A stretch of DNA of 64,000 bases, taken from positions 19,088 to 83,087 of the forward strand of contig NZ_BAMO01000019.1 of the NCBI RefSeq assembly GCF_000615945.1, read 5' to 3'. The notes under the pieces are model-generated. The model saw only the letters and a list, made by a program, of their open reading frames with translations. It did not search any database and had not been told where the DNA came from. The position numbers and the translations under genes are program-made. Shown here one piece after another: positions 54,762 to 63,494 of the stretch; the first letter of the stretch is position 1; each line of letters opens with the position of its first letter. This DNA is from Caldalkalibacillus mannanilyticus JCM 10596. Its GTDB lineage: Bacteria > Bacillota > Bacilli > Caldalkalibacillales > JCM-10596.

Positions 54762-54800
54762 GTAAGTTCTCATACTTGGTATGAGAACTTACTGCTATTT
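54762..54800 (+). terminator. Hairpin after the precursor gene, likely attenuator
   Basis: GTAAGTTCTCATAC pairs perfectly over 14 base pairs with GTATGAGAACTTAC around a 3-nt loop. Only a weak T-run follows. It probably stabilises the abundant precursor mRNA and lets a fraction of transcription continue into the export genes. Confidence 0.7.
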
Positions 54801-54843
54801 ACAAATCTATTATGGAATTTAATGAACAAATGGAGGAAATGAT

Positions 54844-55500
54844 ATGACAACAGGAATCTCCTTGAATAATTCCTTATATAAGGTTTTGACAGAACCAACA
54901 AAGGTATTTAACTATTTAACGGAGCATCCAAGCATCCTCAGGCCTTTTTTATTGCTCCTGATAACAGGTTTATTCTTATCCGCAGTGTTATTTCCTTTTT
55001 TGCTTGAAGGTATTTTAGATTTTTTTGAATGGGAGTACTCTGTTGGGCTCGCTATTACGATCTTTATGGTTATGGCTTTAATGCTTTGTGGATTACTTCT
55101 AACAGAGTGGATGATATTATCTGTATTTATTTATTTTTTATCAATGGCATTGGCTCTCAAGCTAGTCCATTTTAAAACCGTTTCTAGTTTTACAGGATAT
55201 AGCTGGGTTCCAATTATTATCAAGACCTTTGGATATGCTATGATTGTATTGATTACGGGAGAGATTTTTCAGCCACAGGGGCTATCTGCTATCTTTTCGG
55301 AAACCCCTAGCAATTTATTTCTAGTGATTTTACAGCACATTGATGTGTTTACGATTTGGCAATATGGAATATTGTTAATCGGGATACATAGTTTTGTTCA
55401 GCATAGGCTAAAATCGATCATTATTGTCACAATTACGTTACTAACCACCATAACAATTAAGACAATTCCTTACTTGTTAACCGTTGCTTTGCTGGATTAG
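54844..55500 (+). CDS. Yip1-like multi-pass membrane protein of the bacteriocin locus
   Basis: A 218-residue protein with about five membrane segments. The N-terminal VLTEPTKVFNYLTEHPSI and the layout (helix pairs, then an IWQYGILLIGIHSFVQHRLK-type segment near the end) fit Yip1-domain proteins, which often accompany ABC transporters. It lies 90 bases after the precursor gene behind AATGGAGGA. Its role in maturation, transport or immunity is open. Confidence 0.7.
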   Translation: MTTGISLNNSLYKVLTEPTKVFNYLTEHPSILRPFLLLLITGLFLSAVLFPFLLEGILDFFEWEYSVGLAITIFMVMALMLCGLLLTEWMILSVFIYFLSMALALKLVHFKTVSSFTGYSWVPIIIKTFGYAMIVLITGEIFQPQGLSAIFSETPSNLFLVILQHIDVFTIWQYGILLIGIHSFVQHRLKSIIIVTITLLTTITIKTIPYLLTVALLD

Positions 55501-55538
55501 AAGCATAATGAGGTGCATTGATAAAGGAGTATACATAT

Positions 55539-56291
55539 ATGGTCAAAAGAATAACGGTCAATTATTTGGTCGCTGCAATCATTACCATTCTTGTTATTAT
55601 GATTGAATTAAGTGTTCGTTCACCCATTCTTTCTCCTTTTTTACTAATAGATGATCATAAAAAAGAACCTGTTTCTCAAAAAATTATGGCAGGTTTCTCA
55701 AGCTTTCAAGGGAACTACCTAATGAATATTTCTTCTTTAAAGCAAGGAGAAGAACGAGAGCCAGCTTTCGGATTTCATCTTGGTAGCAAATCGTATACCT
55801 TTTATCAGCTGAAGGATACGCCGAATCTACAGATCGATAAAGCGCTTTTGCAAGCTTCAACTCTTGAGGTAAATACAAGAAAAGGGGTCATTGCTGTTTT
55901 TGAAGAGGGAGCACACTCATCATTCGAGGGTGGGTCAGGTTTTTTAAATCGTTATCAAATTACCAGAGAAAATGGATCTCTTCCTGTACGTGTGACTTTT
56001 GAATCTGAATTTACTAGAGAATTGGGTTTTTGGAGTTTACCTTTTTTCTCTCCTTTTCCCAGGGGCTCTTTTTTTATGTTATCGAATGGTGATTTTGTCC
56101 GGCAGAAAAATGGAGAATCTAATTATTATTTTCTTACCCTTTTTATTGGCTGTATTGTTACCCTTGCTAATGAATTATTACTATGTTATGAGTTATCTAT
56201 TACTCTACACGAATTCTTACTTACTAAGCATCTACCTATCGATTTTATTGCCAATCTTTCTTTCTCTCCTCATTACAGTACAATGCAGTGA
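55539..56291 (+). CDS. Membrane protein with outer domain, probably the N-terminal part of the M48 protease
   Basis: Starts at an ATG behind AAAGGAG and gives a membrane helix (YLVAAIITILVIMIELSV) and about 150 residues of hydrophilic outer domain (FQGNYLMNISSLKQGEE; KGVIAVFEEGAHSSFEGG). No family is recognised. From about 56085 the next frame becomes clearly membrane-like and runs into an M48 protease. Removing one A in the GAAAAATGG run near 56108 would join the two frames as RQKMENLIIIFLPFL. A single protein of about 546 residues is therefore likely; two genes overlapping by 180 bases is the alternative. Confidence 0.6.
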   Translation: MVKRITVNYLVAAIITILVIMIELSVRSPILSPFLLIDDHKKEPVSQKIMAGFSSFQGNYLMNISSLKQGEEREPAFGFHLGSKSYTFYQLKDTPNLQIDKALLQASTLEVNTRKGVIAVFEEGAHSSFEGGSGFLNRYQITRENGSLPVRVTFESEFTRELGFWSLPFFSPFPRGSFFMLSNGDFVRQKNGESNYYFLTLFIGCIVTLANELLLCYELSITLHEFLLTKHLPIDFIANLSFSPHYSTMQ

Positions 56292-57177
56292 TTATTATGC
56301 GAAAGCCATAAAAAAAGAGAAAGAAACGAATGAAGAAGCGATCAAAGAGAGCTCCTTTTTTAGTTTAAGAAAAAAACGCGAAATGGTCATTTTGACTACG
56401 GTTGCGTTACTATATGTTTCTCTCTATTTCATGTTTCCGTTAGCCTGGCACTCTAAGATCATGAATCATGTCTTCCTATTTATAGCTTGGTATCTTTCGC
56501 TTACGTTTCTATTATTTATGGCATTTAACGTATTTCATCACTATATGGGTCATTACCATAAGGTAGAACAAAGCAAATCTCTTCAGAACATTGTAGAGGA
56601 CATAGAAAGAAAACTTAATGTACGGATTAACCTCTTACTTAAACAAGATTCTTTAGAGGAAATGAATGCTTGGATCTACAGCCTAAATCTTAGCTTTACT
56701 AAAAGGATTCGTATTTATTTAACAGAAGGGATCTTGAAGCATTTTAATGCCAAGGAAATTAAAGCGATTTTGTTTCATGAACTAGGTCATGTCAAGTTAA
56801 AACATGGAAAATACATCATCGGCTTATCTTTTCTAGTAGCTATAGCTGTTAGTGTACTTATGTTTTACACAAGGCAGTTTATGTTAGCCTATGGATGGTG
56901 GCATTACTTGCTCGTATTTCCAGTAGGTGTGATAGGTTTAGTCTTTCTAACGGAATGGCTACCGAAAAAAGTGAGTAAGAGCTTTGAACATAAGGCAGAT
57001 GAATATGCAGTAGAGCAGCTTGAAGATAAAGATTTATATATCAACACTCTGATTAAATTAATGGAATATCATGATGAGTCAGATCAAGCTGCGACCAAGA
57101 GAAAAGATTGGCACGATACACATCCTTCATTACAAAAAAGAATAGATTATATAGAAAAAAAATTTGGACAAGGGTGA
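56110..57177 (+). CDS. M48-family membrane metalloprotease
   Basis: A zinc protease of the HtpX/Ste24 type. The catalytic HExxH motif is in ILFHELGHVKLKHG and the third zinc ligand in FEHKADEYAVEQL. Several membrane segments precede (two between residues 3 and 60, two at 95-140) and two follow the active site. The ATG at 56110 has no good ribosome site, which supports reading it as the C-terminal part of the preceding frame. It ends in HPSLQKRIDYIEKKF, typical of M48. Within this locus it is the best candidate for cutting the bacteriocin leader. That function is inferred. Confidence 0.82.
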   Translation: MENLIIIFLPFLLAVLLPLLMNYYYVMSYLLLYTNSYLLSIYLSILLPIFLSLLITVQCSDYYAKAIKKEKETNEEAIKESSFFSLRKKREMVILTTVALLYVSLYFMFPLAWHSKIMNHVFLFIAWYLSLTFLLFMAFNVFHHYMGHYHKVEQSKSLQNIVEDIERKLNVRINLLLKQDSLEEMNAWIYSLNLSFTKRIRIYLTEGILKHFNAKEIKAILFHELGHVKLKHGKYIIGLSFLVAIAVSVLMFYTRQFMLAYGWWHYLLVFPVGVIGLVFLTEWLPKKVSKSFEHKADEYAVEQLEDKDLYINTLIKLMEYHDESDQAATKRKDWHDTHPSLQKRIDYIEKKFGQG

Positions 57178-57181
57178 AAAA

Positions 57182-57772
57182 ATGATAGAAATGATTTATT
57201 CCATTGGTTTACATAGTAAGTCTTTTGTAAAACGTAACCTGTTACCGTTATTTGTAGCTGGATTTGTCGTGTTGTGTAGTTTTTTTGGCACGATACTTTT
57301 TCAATCGATAACGAATGGAACAGAAAGTGATGTCTATCAGAAAGTGGTGTATGAAGATAAGGAAGTCACACAAGTTGACGAAGAGATTAGCTGGGCGGAT
57401 ATATTTATTCATAATTTTATTATTTTGTTTCCAGCCATTCTTGGCATCCTGTCCTTTGGGTTCATTTCTTTTTGGTATTTGATTCTGCAAGGATACTTAC
57501 TGGGAGTTAGTATTTTTACTGTATCCCAGCACCTTCCCCTCGGGACAGTGTTGAAATACACGGTTCCACATGGGATATTTGAAATACTCGCGATTATTTT
57601 TTTAGGTGCTTTTGCTTTTAAGCCAAGCATTGTCATTTTAAGTCATTTCCTTTTCAATAAGCCATTTATGAATAAACGTGATTTTCACGATATTACGATT
57701 CTTTTTGCCTTGTTTGTTATTTTTTTATTCATAGCTGCTTTAGTTGAAGGGCTCATTACGCCAAATTTGTAA
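57182..57772 (+). CDS. SpoIIM/DUF95 family membrane protein
   Basis: A 196-residue protein with about five membrane segments. The block LKYTVPHGIFEILAIIFLGA with the later AALVEGLITP is diagnostic for the stage II sporulation protein M (DUF95) family. Members of this family are a regular part of circular-bacteriocin clusters, where they are needed for production or self-protection. It starts five bases after the M48 stop. This is therefore probably not the sporulation gene itself. Confidence 0.85.
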   Translation: MIEMIYSIGLHSKSFVKRNLLPLFVAGFVVLCSFFGTILFQSITNGTESDVYQKVVYEDKEVTQVDEEISWADIFIHNFIILFPAILGILSFGFISFWYLILQGYLLGVSIFTVSQHLPLGTVLKYTVPHGIFEILAIIFLGAFAFKPSIVILSHFLFNKPFMNKRDFHDITILFALFVIFLFIAALVEGLITPNL

Positions 57773-57829
57773 AATCAAAGGACCGAGAAGAACTTATTTG
57801 GTTACATGAAGAGTAGGAGATCGCCAACA

Positions 57830-59563
57830 ATGTATCAACAAAGTAAATATATCTATTATCAACAGAAGATGAGATGGAAGAGATTTATTCGTGAAATCCC
57901 CTCCGTTCTGCAAAGGGCTTTTTTAGATCCTTTAGTTAGATCGATAATGTTTATTTTTATAGCACTTATACTGCTTCTCTTTTTCTCACTATTATTTATA
58001 ATAGTGGACAAGTTGTTTAGAATCGAACTTTTCCACTCGGTAACAACTTGGATTGCCATGGGTACGACTTTTTTTCTACTAATTGTCCTTAGAGGAATTT
58101 CAAAAACGGTTAAGACATTTCATTATACATTGTTTCAATATGAACTTTTAGGGATATTACCAATGAAATGGAAGGACCTTTATCTATGTAATCTTATTGA
58201 GCGCAACGTTCAACCGATCATGTTGACTTGGTTAGTTCTTGGTCTTTGTAGTGTTTCGGCTGTGATCACGTTAAAGCTTTCTTGGCTCCTCCTTTTGCTG
58301 TGGTTCCTGCTCTATCCCATTTTTATTATTCAATTGTTTGTAGTGAGGGATATTATAGCTGTCTGGTTATCCGCTTTTTTCAGACTCTTTAACATAAAAA
58401 TCATTCACCATACTAGATTTTCATTAGGTATACTGGTAAGAAGAGGGCTTTTTTTCATTTTTATCGCTACTGTTTTTTCATTTGTGATTAGTCAGTTTAT
58501 TTTTAACATGACTTCTTTTCTAAGAGATCTTTCCACTTTAGCTTCTGTGGCTACTCATTTTTTATTGACGGTTGAAAACCCATTAAAATGGATGAGTACA
58601 GCATTATATACAGCGGCTTTAGGAGAAATTCCTTGGCTTGAAATAATATATTTATACTTAGTTGGATTCTCTCTATGTGTGGTTTTGGAGAGGAGCTTGT
58701 TTTATCTTGAGCTTAAAGATATTTTACCCTTGTTTTATGCCGTTCAACCTACAAATGAATATGAAGAGAGAGAGCGTACGTTCTTTCATAACCCCGTCTT
58801 TGAACAGAATCAGATTGTTCAGATTATCCGCAAAGATTTGAAATATCTATGGCGAGATCCTGTGATTATGGAACAGATCTACTTGGCCATTTCTTATATC
58901 TGTATGCTGATCGGTTTCCTGCTTGGGTTGTTTTTGTCCTCATTTGAGGTGGAGCAATACCATCAACTAGTCCTAGAATTATCTTTGACCTTTAAATGGT
59001 TTATCATGTTCTTTCTTACTTTTTTATTAACTAGCCTAATAGCGGGAATGATCAAGCAAATCACTAGCTTCGATGCAGAAGGGAGAAATATGCATCTGTT
59101 TAGAGGAGCACCCATGAATATGAGCTTGGTAGTGTATAGTAAGCTGCTTTTACATTTCCTGGTCTCCTTTTTTGCGGCATTAATATGTATGACCGTGTGT
59201 ACTGTGATATTTAAACTACCTTTCCTGTATTTTATTCTTATGCTCATCACTTTTCTGAGTGTAGCGGCTGTCTTTTCAGTAATACATGTTGGTGCAACTG
59301 CTCTTTTTCCAAGGTATGACTGGGAAAAGCGGGAGGATATAGGCAAGAATTATAATGCTTCACTCTTTCGTTTATCTGAATATTTTTACATATTTATCCT
59401 TTTGTTTGTTTTCATAACAGAAGTTATCCTCTTAAAATATGTTGGATTTTCCCTCAATCCCCTTATGCTAATTAGTCTGATGAGTGGAACAACAATTTTT
59501 TTATCGCTGGTGATTGTGAGAACATTTATTAAGATCATTGATCAGAAAATGAAATCTTGGTAG
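57830..59563 (+). CDS. ABC-2-type transporter permease of the bacteriocin locus
   Basis: A 577-residue protein with about twelve membrane segments. A central cytoplasmic loop contains RTFFHNPVFEQNQIVQIIRK and DLKYLWRDPVIMEQIY, resembling large ABC-exporter permeases. The start chosen (57830) lies behind AGGAGA; an in-frame ATG eight codons earlier has no ribosome site. The ATPase gene follows after 31 bases. Its size and neighbours recall the large membrane protein of the AS-48 cluster, but I cannot confirm homology. Confidence 0.75.
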   Translation: MYQQSKYIYYQQKMRWKRFIREIPSVLQRAFLDPLVRSIMFIFIALILLLFFSLLFIIVDKLFRIELFHSVTTWIAMGTTFFLLIVLRGISKTVKTFHYTLFQYELLGILPMKWKDLYLCNLIERNVQPIMLTWLVLGLCSVSAVITLKLSWLLLLLWFLLYPIFIIQLFVVRDIIAVWLSAFFRLFNIKIIHHTRFSLGILVRRGLFFIFIATVFSFVISQFIFNMTSFLRDLSTLASVATHFLLTVENPLKWMSTALYTAALGEIPWLEIIYLYLVGFSLCVVLERSLFYLELKDILPLFYAVQPTNEYEERERTFFHNPVFEQNQIVQIIRKDLKYLWRDPVIMEQIYLAISYICMLIGFLLGLFLSSFEVEQYHQLVLELSLTFKWFIMFFLTFLLTSLIAGMIKQITSFDAEGRNMHLFRGAPMNMSLVVYSKLLLHFLVSFFAALICMTVCTVIFKLPFLYFILMLITFLSVAAVFSVIHVGATALFPRYDWEKREDIGKNYNASLFRLSEYFYIFILLFVFITEVILLKYVGFSLNPLMLISLMSGTTIFLSLVIVRTFIKIIDQKMKSW

Positions 59564-59594
59564 AATGGCTGATGAAAATAGAAGGAGATCTTAT

Positions 59595-60344
59595 ATGCTT
59601 CAATTACGAGAGATAACAAAAAGATATGATAATACGGTCAATGCTGTAGAAAATTTAAGTATTAAGGTTGAGCCTGGAGAGATCTTTGGATTTCTAGGTC
59701 CGAATGGGGCTGGCAAGACGACAACGATTAAAATGATCACGGGATTAGAGAAACCGACAACTGGAGAGGTTCTCATTCATGGATATAACATGGTAAAAGA
59801 ACCTTTATTGGCGAAAAAAGTCATGAGTTACATTGCAGATAATCCATATCTCTTTCATCTATTAACGGGTAGAGAATTTTTGGATTTTATGGCTTCTATG
59901 TGGAAGGTGGAACGCAAAGTGAAGGAAGCCAATATTGAGAAATATTTAACTCTACTAGGTCTTGAAGCTAAAGCAAATCATCTTATTGACACATATTCTC
60001 ATGGAATGAAACAAAAAGTGGCATTAGCAGGAGCCTTAGTACATGATCCAAAGCTTCTTGTACTTGATGAACCATTAACGGGAGTAGATGTGATGACAGC
60101 TAAAGACATAAAAAAGATGATTCAACAGTTTGCTCAAGATGGAGGGACGGTCTTTCTTTCCACTCATTTATTACATATAGCAGAAAGTATATGTACGAGG
60201 ATCGGAGTGATTGCACAAGGACAACTTATTACAGTCGGGACAATGGAAGAATTGCGTGAAGTAAGCAAAAAAAACTCTAACCATACTTTGGAAGATGTTT
60301 TTATTCATTTAATAGAAAATACATCAAATCATAAAGAAGCCTAG
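59595..60344 (+). CDS. ABC transporter ATPase of the bacteriocin locus (CcmA/NatA-type)
   Basis: A 249-residue ATPase. Walker A is GPNGAGKTTTIK, the signature YSHGMKQKVALAGAL, Walker B LLVLDEPLTGVD and the switch His in LSTHLLH. The single-domain type pairs with ABC-2 permeases, here the preceding gene. The ATG at 59595 follows AGAAGGAGA; an earlier in-frame ATG overlaps the permease end. Likely role: bacteriocin export or self-protection. Confidence 0.92.
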   Translation: MLQLREITKRYDNTVNAVENLSIKVEPGEIFGFLGPNGAGKTTTIKMITGLEKPTTGEVLIHGYNMVKEPLLAKKVMSYIADNPYLFHLLTGREFLDFMASMWKVERKVKEANIEKYLTLLGLEAKANHLIDTYSHGMKQKVALAGALVHDPKLLVLDEPLTGVDVMTAKDIKKMIQQFAQDGGTVFLSTHLLHIAESICTRIGVIAQGQLITVGTMEELREVSKKNSNHTLEDVFIHLIENTSNHKEA

Positions 60345-60353
60345 GAGAATTTA

Positions 60354-61034
60354 ATGACAGCGATTGCCTTAATGAAGAACATAAGTCAAAAATTCAAGAT
60401 TGGAAATGATGAGGTTCTAGCGGTAAAAGACGTAGATCTTGAAATTCAACAAGGGGAGTTTATCTCCATTGTAGGCCCTTCGGGTTCTGGAAAGTCTACT
60501 CTACTAAACTTGCTGGGAGGATTAAGCAAACCAACAAGTGGTGAAATCATGGTTAAAGGATTTCAGTTAACCAAAATGAATGAAAACGAACTGTCTATCT
60601 TTCGCAGAAAACATGTAGGATTTATATTTCAATCCTATAATCTCTTACCAAATCTTACAACTCAAGAAAATGTAGCATTGCCTTTAATCTTTTCTGGTGT
60701 ACCTCCTAAGGAAAGACTTAAAAAAAGCATTGAAATATTAGAGGTTGTAGGGTTATCCCATCGATTGGATCATAAACCGACTGAATTAAGTGGAGGACAG
60801 CAGCAAAGGGTGAGTATTGCAAGGGCATTAGTGAATAATCCAGAAATTGTGCTAGCGGATGAGCCAACTGGAAACCTTGACACCATAACGAGCGAAGAAA
60901 TTATGCAACTTTTTACTCTTCTTAATCGTGAGAGGAGATGTACTATCATTCTAGTTACCCATGATCTTGAAGCGGCAAAGTATGGCAATAAAACAATTTA
61001 TTTTAGAGATGGAAAAATAGAAGAAGTAGTATAG
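60354..61034 (+). CDS. ABC transporter ATPase (LolD/MacB-type)
   Basis: A 226-residue ATPase. Walker A is GPSGSGKSTLLN, Q-loop FIFQSYNLLPNLT, signature LSGGQQQRVSIARAL, Walker B IVLADEPTGNLD and switch His VTHDLE. This type couples with FtsX-like permeases, and one follows two genes later. With the intervening surface protein it forms the second transporter of the locus, comparable to the EFGH transporter that adds self-protection in the AS-48 system. Confidence 0.92.
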   Translation: MTAIALMKNISQKFKIGNDEVLAVKDVDLEIQQGEFISIVGPSGSGKSTLLNLLGGLSKPTSGEIMVKGFQLTKMNENELSIFRRKHVGFIFQSYNLLPNLTTQENVALPLIFSGVPPKERLKKSIEILEVVGLSHRLDHKPTELSGGQQQRVSIARALVNNPEIVLADEPTGNLDTITSEEIMQLFTLLNRERRCTIILVTHDLEAAKYGNKTIYFRDGKIEEVV

Positions 61035-61055
61035 TTCTTTTAAGGAGGAAGTCAA

Positions 61056-63493
61056 GTGTATTTACATAGAAGAGCCCTAATCTTTTTTATCATCATGTTA
61101 CTTTGTGTGAATCAAATGAATTTTTTCGAATTTGTAGCCTCTGCTGAGGGGCAAGTTACTCAGCCAATGAATGAAGAACCCAATCCAGCTGTAGATAATA
61201 ATAATCCTGATACACCAAACAAACCGTTAATTAATGTCAGATCTTATCATACCAAGCCTAGTGATGTAGTACCTGGAGGAAACGTTTCATTATCGATCAC
61301 ATTCCAAAATCCAACTCAAGTGACAGCCAAAGATGTGAAGATCACATTAGGAGAAGACGGTATGGATTTCCTGAAAACATTCTCACCAAGAGATAGAGGG
61401 AATGTATTCTATATTAATGAAATTAAAGGAAATCAATTTGTACAGAAAAATATTGTTTTGGATACAAGCAGAGACGCAATTAACCAAAACTATAATTTGA
61501 CTCTAAAAATTATTTTTTATGATGAAAAAGGAAACCAATTTGAATCTACAGAAACCATTGGGATAAGAGTAGTCAAAGTAGATATAGATAGAGGAAGACC
61601 AGAATTGGTGCTTTCTGATATTAAAATCAACCCCAGTGTGGTGCGAAATAACGAAAATATTGAGATCAAAGCAAAATTAAAAAACGTCGGTCAAAAAAAT
61701 GCTTTTAACGTTCAGTTAGTTATCAACGATGGGAACGTGAATAGTCCATTTTCGACACTATTATCAGGGAATCATATTCCCCTTTCTAGTAAAGATTTAT
61801 ATGTTAATAAAGAAATGAATGTTTCATTTAAAGTTGCGTTGAACCAATATGCAGTAGATGGAATTAATAATTTAACTCTCAATCTAACCTACAACGATGG
61901 TCACAAAGAATTTTCTCATTCTGAAGTGATCGGAATTCCTGTTGAGAAAAACATGGATAAACCAAACTTACTTATTTCTGCTGTAAATACGGAACCTGCC
62001 GAAGTAGAGGTTGGAGAAGAATTTCGTTTACGCCTAAAAATAGAAAACTTTGGTGGAGAAGAAGCGAGTGATATTAGAGGAGTTGTCAGCAGTATAGAGG
62101 TTCATCAGGGCTCGATGTTTTTTTTCCGATAAATAGAAGTAATACGTTTTATTTGAAGCAACTAGCTAAGGGACAAGTGTTAGAAGAGGATATTCGCCTA
62201 TTCATAAGTCCTAGAGCGGAAGCAAAAACCTATAATGTGGTTGTTAATTTGGAGTATCGTGATAAGAACGGCAATCATTATACGACGTCTGAGGTGATAG
62301 GTGTCAAGGTATATAAGAATGGAAAAACCTTTTACACAGACTCAGATCCTCTGCTGATTATTAATGGGCGCAGCTTAAATTATTCTCCAGTCACTTTAGG
62401 GAAGTCTTTTGACATTACACTTGATTTGTTTAATGCGACAAACACAACAGCCAAAAATATTACAATTACATTTGTTGAAGATGGAACAGACCAGCTACGA
62501 ACGTTTTCTCCCTCAGCTGGAAGTAATGTTTTGTTTCTCCCTGAGCTAAAAGGAGAACAAACCACAAGTGTAACGATGGCACTAGATATCAGTAAAGAGA
62601 TTCCTACACAGATTTACAACCTAAATGTTAAAATCGAGTATGAAAATTTTGAGGGGGAGAAGTTTGATTCGATGGCTACTGTTGGGATACCTGTAAAAGG
62701 GAATGACAATAAAACCATTGGACCAGAACTTACCATCTCTTCTTACGAACTATCATCTCCTTTAATAGAAATAGGTTCTACATTCGATATTTCATTAAAT
62801 GTAAAAAACATAGGGGACGAAAGTGCGAGTAATGTGAAAATTTCACTCAGTTCTCCAGAGAATGGAAACCAAGTGGTGCTTACTCCCTTTGGTAATAGTA
62901 ATACGATCGTTGCAGAAAAGGTGTCCTCAGGTGAAATTGTCAATAGAAATATAAAATATTTAATTAGCACCGAAGGAAAGTCCAGAATCTATACGGTCAA
63001 TGTTAGTATGTCCTATGTAGATGAAGAGGGTCAGCAAAGAACAACGCATGAAACAATTTCTATTCCTGTAGAATCTCCCAGAGATATTAAGATTACATCT
63101 CTAAACTTTCCTAAGCATGTGAATATAGATGAAAAATTTGGATTAGGCTTGGAATTCATTAATATAGGGAAAGAACCAATCGATAATCTTCAGGTTTCAT
63201 TTGAGGGAGATTTTAATGTGGATGAGCCCTATTACTATATTAATAAATTTGAGCCTGGTAACACGGAATATTTTGAGAGTGTAGCGCTCGTTGATTCTCC
63301 TGGTACGTATAGGGGTGCCATATATCTAAAATATAAAGATGGCTATGATCAAGAGAAAATCATCTCAAAACCAATAGAAATCCAAGTAAGTGATCCAACG
63401 GCTGCTGAGATAAATGAAATGGAAGCAGAAGAGCCGAAAGGATTTTGGAGCAAGGTATTGGGGTTTATTCTAGCCATATTTGGATTGGGTTAA
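61056..63493 (+). CDS. Long secreted repeat protein (CARDB/COG1361-like), frameshifted
   Basis: About 812 residues, starting at GTG behind AAGGAGGAAG. A signal peptide (residues 5-30) precedes six related beta-sandwich repeats of 105-130 residues. Repeats share a lead strand ending in an N-x-G/T turn, for example GKSFDITLDLFN and GSTFDISLNVKN, and a later FSPRDRGNVFYI / FSPSAGSNVLFL / FFPINRSNTFYL motif. The C-terminus is a membrane helix (WSKVLGFILAIFGLG). One base is missing after the T8 run at 62118; restoring it gives FFPINRSNTFYL. Likely an extracytoplasmic partner of the MacB-like transporter. Confidence 0.82.
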
Positions 63494-63494
63494 C

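Noticed and set aside
57182..57772. Calling the DUF95 protein the sporulation gene spoIIM
   Set aside because: Its position inside the bacteriocin transport cluster, directly after the M48 gene, fits the DUF95 members of circular-bacteriocin loci better.
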